From Warburgia ugandensis (lineage: Eukaryota; Streptophyta; Magnoliopsida; Canellales; Canellaceae): a DNA stretch of 64,000 nucleotides. The translations under genes were made by a program, and so were the position numbers. The notes below the pieces were generated by a model, which saw only the letters and a program-made list of their open reading frames with translations, was not told the origin of the DNA and made no database searches. The stretch lies in NCBI GenBank assembly GCA_035236585.1, contig CP141137.1:48258057-48322056 (forward strand). The letters are read 5' to 3'. This document shows positions 38,801 through 50,659 of this stretch, one piece after another (the first letter of the stretch is position 1; each line of letters begins with the position of its first letter).

Positions 38801-39010
38801 AGAATAGATTTGCATATAAAGAGATACATTTGCTTTGGCTTTAACCCTAAGGACCCATCTGTTATTGGTGACATTCATCCAAAATTATCTTGGGACTAGA
38901 TCACCTGTACCATTGATTTGATGAGCATTGTACTCATCGTTCATAGAGCCATGATAGATAGATTACTTGAATTCCTCAGCAACGGATTTAGGTTCAATGG
39001 CCAGGGAGGG
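38800..39010 (-). pseudogene. copia reverse transcriptase, N-terminal piece
   Basis: On the minus strand the frame reads GSMNDEYNAHQINGTGDLVPR ... FWMNVTNNRWVLRVK. This corresponds to the opening of copia RT (W-x-x-A-M-x-x-E-x-x-A-L-x-x-N-x-T-W-x-L-V-P ... K-W-V-F-x-x-K). The catalytic Y-V-D-D part would lie in the lost or interrupted stretch to the left. Confidence 0.7.
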
Positions 39011-39509
39011 AGAGGTTTGAGGTGGTTGGATGGGCCTGTGTGCTAGTTCTTGACCTTGTAAGCATATGGTGGGTTCTTAATGGTACTGGATTCTGTGATA
39101 CGGATCGTTGTTGAGCATTTGGAAGATTATCAAAGTTAATGACTGGTCATGGTTAAGTTCGTTTATAACCGAGAAGGCGATAGATTGGTGAATAGGTGTG
39201 TGAGCACTAAGCTTGAAGGTGCTAATGGCGGGTAAGCTTTTTAAGGGCCAAGGCCAGCCATGAGACAGACGAGAGTGCAGGGGAGTAGCTGATAAGAGGG
39301 ATTGATCAGAGGGGACCCAATGGAAAATGATATGGGTGGATGATGAAGAAGTATAACAGGAGGTGAATGAGACATCCATTTAGTATGCAAACTGGAGAAG
39401 GAGTTGCAAGTCATAGAATTAAATATCTACCCATGTATGGGAAGATATGCTCAATAAATTTGACATGCCTACAGATGTAGGTTTTGCTAAGAGAGACATC
39501 ATAAAATAT

Positions 39510-40230
39510 CTAAACCTTGTGTTCTTCTTCCAAGGGAAAAACACAAGGTTTAGAATGACAAGCAAGTTTATGACTGTATATGACCTTAGCCATGGGTAGC
39601 CTGCACAAACACCCTTTGAGAGTTAAATTCCGAAATTTTACCAGATAGACAAGTACATAGAATTTCAAACGAGATGGCCGAATGTGACAGTCTATTACAG
39701 AGATAGATATCAATTTGAAACGATTTTATATAAGCAGAATGAGAGAGGAAGATTGGCATTACTGAGTAGAGAAAGACCGATCTCTGCGATTTACTTGTGT
39801 TTTCTTTCCTCTAAGCTATTTTGCTCATGTGAACATGAAACTTGGTGAATTGACATGTTTTGAGAGAGCAATTGAGTTTCATGAACACTCTGCTACCACC
39901 AGATTGTACAACTTTGATTTTTTAGCGAAAGAAATTTTCAGTAACTTGTTTGAAGGAAACAAAGATGGAATAGACATCCAGCTTTCGTTGGAGAGGAAAT
40001 AACCAAGAGTACATACTAAAATGATCAATAAAGACCAAAATGGTCGTGAAATTCATTGATAAGATTGATTAGGCGAAGGTTTCCATACATGACAAAAGAA
40101 GTCAATTGGTTCTATACAAAAGAGAATCGAATTTTACAAATGCCATTTTCAAACTCTTAGATCAAAAGTAAGCTTGACAATGTTTAGGCTTGTAAATGGA
40201 ATGAGAAAATCAAAATATATTGAACACATG
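39510..40230 (-). pseudogene. copia integrase remnant
   Basis: The core reads DHFSMYSWLFPLQRKLDVYSIFVSFKQ on the minus strand near 40025-39945, with a stop soon after (FFR-stop-KIK). The C-terminal part reads YVLVYLVKFRNLTLKGCLCRLP ... FPLEEEHKV at 39510-39660, like the F-L-G-Y-x-x-x-x-K-G-Y-R-C module that follows the core. A further minus-strand frame at 39077-39379 is Ser/His-rich and corresponds to the variable linker before RT. Integrase would insert the cDNA copy; this one is broken. Confidence 0.75.
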
Positions 40231-40849
40231 ATTCAAAATAGTAGATGACGGATGGCCCAAGCTACGGTGTCAGTCTTATCTTGAAGAGATGTTTGGACAC
40301 CTCAAACTGCTGCTTATGAAGATTTAACCGATGTTTGAAGTTGAATTGGAGAGAGGCCTTGTTTACTCGGCCCCTTGAGTACGTAGTGGCACTCCCTTCA
40401 GCAGATTCATTATCAGAAAAAGACGGATGAAACTCTATGACCGCATGATTATCTCTGGTAAACTGACAGAGAGAAAAGATTTTTATGAACTGATGGAACT
40501 CAAAGAATAATGTAAAATAAAAACGGCTATTATTAGATGCTACAGACGTTGAACCAGTGTGAGAAATTCTTAAACCTGATTCATCTCCAATGACAATCTA
40601 GTCCAAGTCATCATATTCATGAGTAGGGAAGATATTAGAGATACCGTAGTGAATTTTTAAATTAGCACTTGTGTGTGGATGCCATTCACGAGTGGTATGA
40701 AAAGGAATTGGGTTAGAGTTACCAAGGAATGCATGGTTGAATTTATGAGGACAAGCAGAGGTAAGATGACCTTCAATATTACAGATCTGACAGGCTGTGC
40801 AGCTTTGATTATTGAAGAGAGATGTCCTCGGTGGCTGTTGTTCGAGATG

Positions 40850-41610
40850 TTGTGGCTAAATTGGGATATGGGCTGTTATAGTTACGACCACTACCATGGC
40901 TGTGGTTGTTGCGCCAGATATTGGAGCATTGCTTGCTGTCGGTGTTGGTGCGAGCAGAGTTTCAATGATTATGAAATATGCATAATTAACTTTGTTGGTA
41001 GTGGCAACTTGGATATCAACGGAATTGTCCGGAAGGAAAGCCTCATGAGTGTAACACACCACATAAAAACTATATGGATTCAATGCATGTACGAATTACA
41101 ATATCAAATCCCCATACTCGTTGCTCAGTCCTCTTAATGACAATATCACATGATCTTCATCTCAAACCGAAGAATTGATAGCTAATAAGGATTCAGCAAT
41201 GGATCTTATAGCGTGGATGTATTCAGCAACAGAGTACATTTCTTGATGTTGAAGAGGCGATCCTCTAAGCATGTTACTTATTCCCGGGACATCGGAGCAT
41301 AGAGGTTGGCAATAATCGTCCATGCTGAGAAAGATGTGGTAGCACTCACAAAATTAATGACTAGAGACTCTGATAGGTATGAACTAAACATTCTATTATT
41401 TTGACGTATCCGTAGACAGTATTTGGATTCAGACTTGGGTAGTGCGGAGACGAAATAATCCAACGAAGGATTATAGTATCTTGACAAATACACGCAGTAT
41501 TTGGAGTCAGACTTGGGTGGTGTTGGAAATCTACCATCGTCATAATCCAAGTGATCAAAGCTGGCCAAGAGCAGTACTGTAAGTTGCGCTTTCCACAATA
41601 GTTAGTTGTT
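40850..41610 (-). pseudogene. copia gag (UBN2) remnant
   Basis: Minus strand. LWKAQLTVLLLASFDHLDYDDG starts at about 41598, followed by a duplicated segment (both KSDSKYC and KSESKYC). Then come SLVINFVSATTSFSAWTIIANLYA, then YSVAEYIHAIRSIAESLLAINSSV-stop-DEDHVILSLRGLSNEYGDLI near 41240-41110 and a Thr/Ala/Gly-rich tail to 40856. This is the order of the copia capsid domain (W-x-x-Q-L, then Y-L-x-x-I-K, then L-x-G-L-x-x-E-Y). The duplicated block of about 90 bp (41400-41430 against 41480-41525) is unusual. Confidence 0.75.
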
Positions 41611-41912
41611 TGTGGACAGCTTCAAAGGTTAAAAAGGTGCAACATTTGTCGTAATTAGTTTGTTGGAGAGAATTGTTGAAAAACTTACGAAAAAACGAAA
41701 ACTTGTCTCAATTTAAATCAAGAACTTAAAATTTTGATTTTGACAACTTCTATTATGTAATTCAATATTTTAAAATTAGAATTAAAGAAGGTATATAAAT
41801 ATCAAAATTACTAACTCTCTATTTAGTCCACCACTAACTCATATTAACAACTCCTTGCTTGATTTTTTCTTCTACTCTGGAGGTGGCTCCAAGTTCTAAC
41901 CTTTACAACTAG

Positions 41913-41947
<35 letters not shown>

Positions 41948-42299
41948 AGAAAATTAAAAGCTTAAGAAACACTATATAGAGAGCATTTCTTCTATATCTT
42001 ATACATGTAACTCTCTCCAATGTTTCACATGCATATAGGTGAAATAACCCCCTCAACAAGCAATCCCAAATTTAAGACAACTTGTATTTTTGTTATAACT
42101 CTAACTTGTTTATAGCTTATATGGTGTGACTTTTCAAGAATCTTCTAAAATTGTACCTTCACCAAACTTCGTAATTAGGAAACACTTTCCTAATGTCTTA
42201 TAAACAATTCACATCTCATAAGGGACATTTTTTCTCTAATAGATTAGATTATGTGGCATCAAATGTATCTACCTACTAATAACCATATATGACACACAT

Positions 42300-42423
42300 T
42301 AAAAGGGCAGTCCAGTGCACGAAGCTCTTGCCTATGCAGGGTCTAGGAAAGGGCCACAAGGGCCTATAGTATGCAGCCTTGTATTTTTGCAAGTGGCTGT
42401 TTTCACGCCTTGAATCCGTGACC
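42300..42423 (-). mobile_element. Au-type SINE, 5'-truncated
   Basis: On the minus strand it reads GAGGTCACGGATTCAAGGCG, then AACAGCC, GCAAAAATAC, GGCCCTTGTGGCCC and CACTGGACTGCCCTTTT. This is the body of the plant Au SINE from just upstream of its B box (usual GGTTCGAGCC, here GATTCAAGGC) to its 3' end. The A box and the first 40-50 bp are missing. It is bounded by 41-bp direct repeats (42259-42299 and 42424-42464). Confidence 0.75.
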
Positions 42424-43743
42424 TCAAATATATCTACCTACTAATAACGATATATGACACACATCGTAAGATAAATTACAATTGCACCCCTTATATAAAA
42501 ATATTATTCTACTATTATAAGTAACTACTATTATACCCAACACTTAGCATAGGAAGTGTGGACCCACTTATCCATAGACATGTCACCTTTGTACAATTAA
42601 GTATGATGGCCTCCATCTTAATCAACTTTAATATCTTTCAGAACTCCTTTTGAAAATACCTTATACTAAATACGTATATACATAAATCAATTTAATAGTG
42701 ATTTATCAAAGATCACAAAGGCCTTGAGTTTTTTCAAATATATTTATAAGATTACCTACAATTAATATTTTAGTCTCTATATATAAGTGTGTATGTCTCA
42801 TGCTAGAGATCATATACCCTTCATGAGTTTATAAATATCCTAGTATACTTAGAATTGACCATGATTAGATTTCATCATGCAATACACAAACAAATATTGT
42901 ATCTTATAAGGGATATTGATTTCTCAAGTCCAAGAATAACAATGCATCATTATATATATTTAGCAAGATTGAGTGTCTAAATAGTTTAGGCCATTTCTAT
43001 ATCCAAAAAATTTGTATACATTCTATATATGTTCAAGGTCTCTATCTCAAATGATTAGAGTATCGATCATCTTCATCCTGTAAAGTCATCTTATTTGAAA
43101 ATTATTCTAGAATTAGGTTTCTCATTTTCACTCTTATTTAAAAACTATATTAGGTTTACATAAAATTAGAAAGAAAGAAAAATCATGGTTCTCAACCATC
43201 ATTTTATAAAACTTCTATTACGTCACCAAAGGCTCTTAAGATCATCACATAATTCTCAAATATATTTGAGAAATCTCATTAACTATTACCTTTAGTTGTA
43301 TAATTGACATATCTTATAAAACTTCGATTACATCACCAAAGGTCCTTGAGATCATCACATAATTCTCAAATATATGTGATAAATATCATTAAATATTATC
43401 TTTAGTTGTATAATTGACATATCATAAGAAGAAAATATTGCATTTTTTCAAATAATTTATAACAAATATTACATAATTAACTTTGTAGAATTTACATTTC
43501 TAACAAGAACCAGTTAAGAGCATACAGGTTGAGTCATGGGATATTAGAGTTTACGATTCATGAATAGAAAAGCTCATGAGAGATGAGAAGTTTAATCATA
43601 CCGTGTAAACATAATATGCAATGGCTGGAAAAGGATATTCTTCTCGCTCACTTACTATTATAAGATCTCATATATTTATAATTGCATTGTGAGATCTCAT
43701 ATATTTATAATTGGAATGTATTATACATATGAATAGATTATAG

Positions 43744-43925
43744 AAAAAAAAAAAAAAAGAAGACAGCCTAGTGTATGAAGCTTACACATAAAGGGGTAAG
43801 GGGCAAACCATAAAAGGTCTATAATATAAAGCCTTATCTTGCATTTTGAAAGGGACTATTTCCATGTTTCAAACTCATGACCTCTAGGTAAGACAGAGAC
43901 AACTCAATAATTGTAGGCTTCCCTT
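43744..43925 (-). mobile_element. Au-type SINE, near full length
   Basis: On the minus strand it starts near GGGAAGCCTACAATTATTGAG (43925-43905) and passes a B-box region GGTCATGAGTTTGAAAC (43881-43865). It shares the internal and 3' blocks of the copy at 42300 (for example CTATTATACGCAGCC-like sequence, here TTATATTATAGACC) and ends in a T run (the A run at 43744-43758 on the plus strand). It is more diverged than the other copy. Its head is present twice: 43902-43950 is repeated at 43951-43999. Confidence 0.65.
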
Positions 43926-44526
43926 CTATAAATAATAGAAAAGATAAAATACTCAACAATTGTAGGCTCCCCTTCTATAAATAATGGGAAAGATAAATTT
44001 TGATTTCAGCTGTGTAGGTAACTATAGTTTCATTTTCAAATTTAAACAAGTATGAACAGAAATGAAGGTCATAGATATGAAAGAAGTATGGAGGGAAATG
44101 AAAGTTGTCCTATGATTACGTTTCCTTTACATATTTGGCTAAAAGTCATCTGTTGCAAGAGTCTCTTAGTGTATGTACATCGCTAACCCAATACAAGTAG
44201 GCCTAGAAATTTGAGTTGGCGGGTCGTGTTCATGTCGACCCGAACACGACACGATTAGAGTATTGAGTCGACATGAACAAACATGATTAATAGTCGTGTC
44301 AAAAACCTTTGACATGAACACGACTTGCTTCTTAAAACATTGACACGACACAACCCGTGTGTAATACGATTAAGTTACTAAGTTGTGTTTGGATGATACA
44401 ACACGACACAAAATGACACGACAAGATTTCTTAGCACGATGGTTCGATCACCTGAAAAGTTGGCCCCAAATGAATACTTCTGATCTTCTAAAGTGGATGC
44501 CTTGATGCAAATGCTTCATTGATTAG

Positions 44527-44822
44527 GTTATTGGAGCTCTCAATGTTGTCTGCTCCTCCTCAAATGCAACAATGAGGTTTTGTAGCAGAAATTGCATCTA
44601 CTTGTTTGAGTTCAGCATATGGCACTTAAATGCTTAACTTGGGTAAGATTTCCTTGTTCAAGAACTTCATATTCATGCTTTCTTGTGTAGGGTGAAGAGC
44701 CAACTAAAGAGGCTAGTGCGACCAATGTATTCAAACCCTCCTATTTATGGGGCTAGAATTGTTGCAAATGTTGTCGAGGACCCAACACTTTTCAATGAAT
44801 GGAAAGAAGAGATGAAGACCAG
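44527..44822 (+). pseudogene. Aspartate aminotransferase gene fragment, two exons
   Basis: After an acceptor AG at 44525-44526, exon A (44527-44576) reads VIGALNVVCSSSNATM. After a 114-bp intron (donor GT at 44577, acceptor AG at 44689-44690), exon B (44691-44822) reads VKSQLKRLVRPMYSNPP, then IYGARIVANVVEDPTLFNEW and KEEM. The split codon AG|G (Arg) joins them in frame. This corresponds to the part of plant aspartate aminotransferase leading to its conserved R-P-M-Y-S-N-P-P segment. The enzyme transfers an amino group between aspartate and 2-oxoglutarate using pyridoxal phosphate. Only about 60 of some 400 codons are here, without the PLP lysine, so it is not functional. It lies inside the hAT element, antisense to the transposase. 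The frame has no stops and the splice sites are preserved, pointing to fairly recent capture or to constraint; I favour the former. Confidence 0.8.
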
Positions 44823-45206
44823 ATAGGTCTTTCAGTTATGAACTAAAATTTTCAACCTCACATGAATTCTCAAGATGAAATTCATTTCCCCAAGTCCTTT
44901 CATGCTCCACACAACAATTACATAGACAGACACAGGAAATATTACCAACTAGAGCAACATAGAAAGCACATGAAGTTTTGAGCTAGTTTGGGTCTTACCA
45001 GTTCTTTCATGCTTCAGATGAACAAAAGCAACCTAGTGCTCATAATTCAGAAGGAAGAACAAAAGAAGACTAGATGGGTCTTTCAGTTATGAACTAAAAT
45101 TTTCAACCCCCACATGAATTCTCAGGATGGAATTCATTTCCCCAACTCCTTTCATACTCCACACGATAATTACACAGACAAATACAAAAAGCATTACCAA
45201 CTAGTA
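44817..45206. repeat. Direct duplication of about 138 bp inside hAT
   Basis: 44817-44955 and 45068-45206 are similar (GGTCTTTCAGTTATGAACTA onward), offset by 251 bp. The first copy joins the end of the aminotransferase exon B directly. Confidence 0.8.
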
Positions 45207-45434
45207 TTGGTGAACCTTCATCCATACCAAATTACCAATAAAGTTCCTGTAATATTTTATTTAGAAGCAACACTGAACTTTACACCACTCACATAAGGTC
45301 TTAAAAGAGATTCAAATGAGTCACATAACCGCAATAGTAGTAAATAACTAGGGATTAAATAGCACATGAAAGAAATCTACTTCCATCAAATATCAAGCAC
45401 AACAAATTAATATAAACTATGAAAATTATACAAA

Positions 45435-47241
45435 TTAATCAAAATGAATTGTTCCAGAGTCTTCAGTTGGTTGAGGTGGTCCTGCATTGCTACTTATGCT
45501 TACAATGTCCTCAGCAAGCTCATCCATGGCAACTGTAATGGCAGAGTCTACAATCATATAGAATAAACATGCATTAGTCATTACTAAGCTCACATAAAAT
45601 ATAATTTAAATATAGAATCATAAATCATTACCTTTCAATCCATATGGCCAATCTCTTAGACAAATCAATGCTTGCACTGTATCTGGCTTTAAAGCAGTTC
45701 TATATTGGTCAAGAACCCGACCACCACCACTAAAAGTAGACTTTGATGTAACTATAGATATAGGATTGCTCAAGACATCAGGAGCCTTGGTAACAAGTTC
45801 AGGATACCTAAAATCAACATTTGAATCAAATATAAATGTAAATAAGATTATAAAAAAATATTGTTTTTATGACACAAGAGATTACTAATCAACCAACCTA
45901 TATTGATTGTCTTTCTAGAATGCAAGAATGTTCAGCTTTGACTCTTGCAATCTTGGTTCATCCAAATAAAGCTCCAATTGTGATTTTTGCATACCTAAAG
46001 AACATTTTTCACTTTCAAATGAATCAAGTTCCTAATGCAAATGCAATTATATTATTCAACTTAATGTAAGACAATTCATAGTAAATTTTAATATCCTAAG
46101 CGATATATAATGAAAGATATAATTATAAATATAATTACCTTCATGACATCTAAAGCCTCTTGACTATATGACAAGTTCTATCTATCATCAGCATCAAGAG
46201 CACTACCTCTAGCCATTGGGGAAGATGAGGAAGGATTAGGGAAACTCTTAACCATATATTCATTGAAGAGAGAGAATAACTTTTCTTGAATTTAAGCAAA
46301 CTCCAAGCAACCATTACCAAACAATTTCTTGTATGAGAAGTCCACAAAGGAGAACTTATATCGAGGATCCAACACACATGCAGTTGCCAAAATGGTGCTA
46401 AATTCATACTAGTACTTTAAAAACTTGGCAAACATTTGTATTGACATAAGCTTCATATAGTCATCATCACTTCTCATGTATTATGTTAAACTCAAATAAA
46501 TTACAAATACTGCATAAAAGTAGAGATTTGCTATGGGATACTTGGATCTAGAAAGCATGCACGTAGCATCATAAAAAACTACTAAAAGCTTCAAAAATTT
46601 TGTAGCCTTTTCCCATTCATCGATAGAAGGATAGTACTTATAATTTGAGCTACTTAGTTCTAAGTGACAAAATTCACGTTGGTAACAAAGAGCACTTTCA
46701 AGAATCACATAAGTTGAATTCCATCTTTTAGGACAATCTTGTCTTAAGCCCTTTTTTGTCTCAATTGACATGTGATTCGCACAGTCTAAAAGCAACTGAC
46801 CTATATCATGAGAAGAGCTTCATTGACAAGTCTTTATATGACGCTTTAACTTACCTGTACCAAATTTGCTGTCACAAATATATATCGTAGACTTCTTGCA
46901 TTGACACCTTTGCCTTCCATCTTCTGATACCGGAAGGTGTTCAAAAAAATTCCAAACTAGAGACATTAGCTTCCTATGCTTTTTACCTCTATTGGATTTT
47001 GAAACTAACTCCACATTCTCCAAATCAGCAAGCTCATCATTATCATTGTCGTGCAGATATTCAAATTATTAGAAACATCAGTGCTCCCAACTTATGCCTA
47101 TATTATAATTGACAAGCAAAATTTAGTTCACAGTAAACACCAATTACTAATAAGGGAGTAAGGAATGAAAAGAGAAATGAAATGATAAAAAAATAACAAA
47201 AAAGAAATACACACCTGTGGTGCTGTAGGTGTACTACTCAT
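45435..47241 (-). pseudogene. hAT transposase, internally deleted
   Basis: The ATG at 47241 opens MSSTPTAPQ, then a GT donor (CAG|GTGTG). The next exon holds a BED zinc finger at 46990-46830: VWNFFEHL, RQRCQCKK, GTGKLKRHIKTC. A stop follows, and the frame jumps directly to LLLDCANHMS ... DCPKRWNSTYVILESAL, DEWEKATKFLKLLVVFYDAT and SKYPIANLYFYAVF at 46481-46795. About 250-300 residues of the catalytic core are missing. KY-stop-YEFSTILATACVLDPRYKF (about 46420-46350) has a stop where hAT proteins have Trp. The C-terminal dimerisation region YPELVTKAPDVLSNPISIV ... TFSGGGRVLDQYR ends near 45630, followed by a short last exon to the stop at 45435. The protein would cut and join hAT ends; this copy is inactive. 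Confidence 0.85.
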
Positions 47242-47298
47242 TGTACAAGAATGGTTGAAGTCTTAAAGATATTTGGGAAGAAAAAACTAAAAGAGATG

Positions 47299-47301
47299 TA
47301 A
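47299..47301. repeat. CACTA target site duplication TAA, left copy
   Basis: TAA lies directly before CACTAGCTAGG and is repeated at 55617-55619 directly after CTATTTAGTG. Three bp is the standard length for CACTA elements. Three matching AT bases can occur by chance, so the call depends on the CACTA ends. Confidence 0.55.
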
Positions 47302-47400
47302 CACTAGCTAGGGTTTAACCTTTTCACGCCAAAGATCTAAGTGTAAACTAGAAATGTATTCCTTTCTCTCACATCGAGTTAGTAAATAAAAGGTAATTTA

Positions 47401-47672
47401 TAACCGTCCAATATTTTATAATATTTCTTTAATATAGGACCGTTATTTACAAACCCATCCTATATTATGTATTGTTACTATTGTATATTTATTTAATATA
47501 GGACCGTTATGAACAAACCGTCCTATAATTTTAAACATATAGGACAGTTAACTCATAACTATCCTATATTTTATAATATTTCTTTAATAAAATATAGGAC
47601 TGGTATTTCTGAACCATCCTATATTTTAAAATATAAAGGACAGCTAATTTGTAATCATCCTTTATTTATGTT
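47401..47672. repeat. Palindromic subterminal array, left block 1
   Basis: Alternating ATAGGAC-C/A-GTTA and TAACCGTCCTATA-like sites occur at 47402-47416, 47434-47460, 47496-47528, 47543-47575 and 47596-47670. Each pair forms an inverted repeat with about 8-10 bp between arms. Confidence 0.8.
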
Positions 47673-49631
47673 ACAATAATTGCCACTTGCTAGCATCTGT
47701 GGGACAGTGTCTATGCTAATTTGTCAAACCACCTAGCCTTTGGCTTGCTGGACAGCCTCCTCCAAACTGCAATTAATGAAACTTCAACTTCAATCATGTT
47801 GTCAAACATTTTGAATCTTTGACGTTCGACGTGTGGGCCCCTTGCAGTGGCGGGTCAGTGACAAAACAAAATCAAAACAAAACGTGCGATGCGATGCAAT
47901 GGAAAAAACTTGTCAGGGAGGTGGTTTGAAGACCGGACCTCAACTTTGACATATTTAATTGGGGATCACTTAGCTACACTTGGCTTTGTTCATCTAATCT
48001 TACACATATGAATTTAATGATAATGTTCTACATTTACTTACACAATTATACTTGTTAGATAATTAACAAGTTTTGTAAGTGTCATATCATATACAGTGTA
48101 TAAATGCTCATGATTTTCTTATACTAATTCCATATGCCATCATCAATTGATCTAATATATCTCATTTTCATCAAATTCATGAATATCATTTATCCAACTC
48201 ATATAACTCAAGATTTGTTTTGATTTCTTACTAATGTTTCTCATTTCTAACTCCTAATTGATGATAATAGATTGGGAATAACTCATCCATGTAGAGTAAA
48301 AGGTACTCACTCTTAGTAATATCATTCAACATTTTTATTTTTTCATGATCATTTTACCATCAATGTCAAATGTACTTCTTTTCACTACTTCTTTACACTA
48401 TAGACTATAGTCCATAATTAATTTTAGTTTGACCAAAGTTATCATATCAATATCCATCTAATTCTAAAAAACTTTTGTGCTAATTCAACAATTGAGTTAT
48501 TATACCAATATAGTTTATAACTTGGTAAATTCATTTGTTGGTATTGTTGCACCATATGTATGAACTAGAATTTGTTCATTAACCAAATATTATCATGGTT
48601 ACTTGTTTTTCATAATATGTCTGGGATTTTATTTTTTCATTTTCATATATCTATATATCTCATTTTCTTTGTCATTTTATTCAAATTTTAAATATCACTT
48701 CTCCATGATCTAATTATTTATCATTGTCAAACTCTTCTCCTTTACTAAACTTATTTATCTCTTGAAATTCTTCCCAAGTAATATCATTCCTATTTTGAAA
48801 ATTTAGCCATATTACTATCTCTTATGTAGAAATTTTAACTCTTACATTTATATTCATTATTATCATTTATTATTATTTTCAAAGTTTATAATAAGTTTAA
48901 TATTTTCATTTATTTCTACATTATTTCCATCATATTTTACAATTTATCACTCCTCTTAAACTCCACTATTTCACTTAGTAAAGATCACATATATATACAA
49001 GTATTGGTGTATTTTATTTCTATACATGTATGTTTACTTAAGACTTCAGGTTAGACCTGCATATTATACATTACATCTTTACCCATTGTAATGTTTTTCA
49101 CTTTTTCTTACTTGTTTCTCACTATTCCTTGTATTGGGATTCTTAACTTACTAAGTAGTATCCCCAATTATTTCACTAAGTAATACCTACTTATATTCTA
49201 CTATTCCTTCATAAGTTAAATACATTAACTATTTCCATTCTCATTCTCATTCTCACCTAATGAGTTAATTACATAACTCTTCTCTTTCTATACTCATTAT
49301 CAACTAATGAGTTAATTATATAACTCTTTGTATTCTCATTCTCAGCCAATGAGTTAATTACATGACTCTTTCTTTACTTATCCCCAACTAATGAGTTACA
49401 TACTCATCCTCAACAATGAGTTAATTACATAACTCTTTCTTTACTCATCCTCAACAACTAATGAGTTACTTACATAACTCTTTTTAAGCTCATCCTCAAC
49501 TAAGATTCTTTATGCTTTAAGGCTTAAGCAATATCAATTATTCAATTTCATTGTGCACAATTGTCTATAGCCTAGTAGCCTACAGTCTACTGCTATATCA
49601 ATTATTCAATTTGCTATATTTGGGAACTACA
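47673..49631. other. AT-rich stretch between the two left arrays
   Basis: No protein was recognised. The first 280 bp (47690-47970) are richer in G+C (GTGTGGGCCCC, GCGATGCGATGC). The rest is AT-rich, with a degenerate repeat of AATGAGTTAATTACATAACTC between 49255 and 49480 and an 18-bp direct repeat ATATCAATTATTCAATTT at 49531 and 49595. It may be a separate insertion splitting the left subterminal array. Confidence 0.4.
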
Positions 49632-49930
49632 AGATGGTTAATACAAAACTGTCCTTTATATAAAAAAAATATATAAGACGGTTATGTAATAACGATCCTA
49701 TATTTTGTATAAGTATAGGACGATTATTTACTAATTTTCTTATATTGTGAATCTAATGCTTGTTAGTTATAAGACATTTATTTATAAACCGCCCTATGAT
49801 TATTACTAAATAAAGGACTATTAATTAATAACTGTCCTATCGTTATCATAATATAGGATAGGTTTTGTATAACGAACCCATATTGTTTTGATGATATAGG
49901 AATGTTATGTTAGAACCGTCCTATATTTAT
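49632..49930. repeat. Palindromic subterminal array, left block 2
   Basis: The same motif family as at 47401-47672: AAGACGGTTATGTAATAACG (49675-49694), ATAGGACGATTA, CCGCCCTAT, AACTGTCCTAT and AACCGTCCTATA (49915-49926). Confidence 0.75.
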
Positions 49931-50224
49931 CTTTCTATTATACATTATAAACCTTTCTTTCACTATTTTACTTCACATTTGTGCCCTAACTCCTAAGGAA
50001 ATTCCTTTGAAGTGCAAGCTCCCAAACCGACCAAACCCCCTTCAACTAGAACCAGGACAAAACCTAGAAGAGTGAGAAGAAGGAGATAGAGGGAGAGAGA
50101 AAGAGTGCTAGCCAATCAAGGGGAGAGAAGAACTAGAGAGTAAGAGAGCAAGGGAGAAACTGAGAAATCGACTGCTCACCGCTGCCTAAGTGCCTACTAC
50201 ACCTCAAGGTCCTCAAGTAACAAG

Positions 50225-50228
<4 letters not shown>

Positions 50229-50312
<84 letters not shown>

Positions 50313-50327
50313 AGAAGAAGAAGAAGA
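50229..50327. repeat. (AG)n followed by (GAA)n microsatellite
   Basis: About 40 AG units (50229-50309), then about six GAA units. It lies in the presumed leader of the transposon gene. The resulting Arg/Glu and Ser/Leu frames are artefacts. Confidence 0.95.
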
Positions 50328-50659
50328 ACTAAAGAAGAAGACAAATATAAGAAAAACGATAAGAGGCAATGGAATGAGGTTCATCAAGTACCTGGTTCTG
50401 CTCTTAGAATCTCTATGTCACCATTTTTTGCCCTATTTTTGTTATGTAAGACTCTTATTATAGTACATCTCACAAGATAGGGTTAAACCTTTAAGGTTAA
50501 CAATATTCTTCATTTGCAATCTGTATGGCTGCAAGCTTATACAACTTCGATCTTCATCTGCATGATTCATGATTGCATCTGACACAAGTTATTTCACTTA
50601 CACTTTTCAGTTTTTACTTTTCTAACTGTAGTCATTTCAATTTTCATTTGTGAAGCAAA

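Larger units (their letters stand above)
37400..41620 (-). mobile_element. Ty1/copia retrotransposon remnant, minus strand
   Basis: Domains in copia order are readable from right to left: gag, integrase, reverse transcriptase, RNase H. LTRs, primer-binding site and polypurine tract were not found; 41620-41900 and 36500-37400 show no matching direct repeat that I could see. The element is interrupted between 38075 and 38800 and carries many stops. Confidence 0.75.
41620..44197. other. AT-rich spacer with SINEs and duplications
   Basis: No gene was recognised. It holds a 33-bp poly(A) run at 41913-41945 bracketed by CTAG-like sequence, a tandem duplication at 43205-43424 (unit 110 bp, at TTTTATAAAACTTC), and two Au-type SINE copies annotated separately. 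Confidence 0.6.

Noticed and set aside
49255-49500. Regularly spaced AATGAGTTAATTACATAACTC units suggesting a CRISPR-like array
   Set aside because: Units vary in length and sequence, spacers are not unique or equal, and the DNA is plant nuclear. It is a degenerate tandem repeat.
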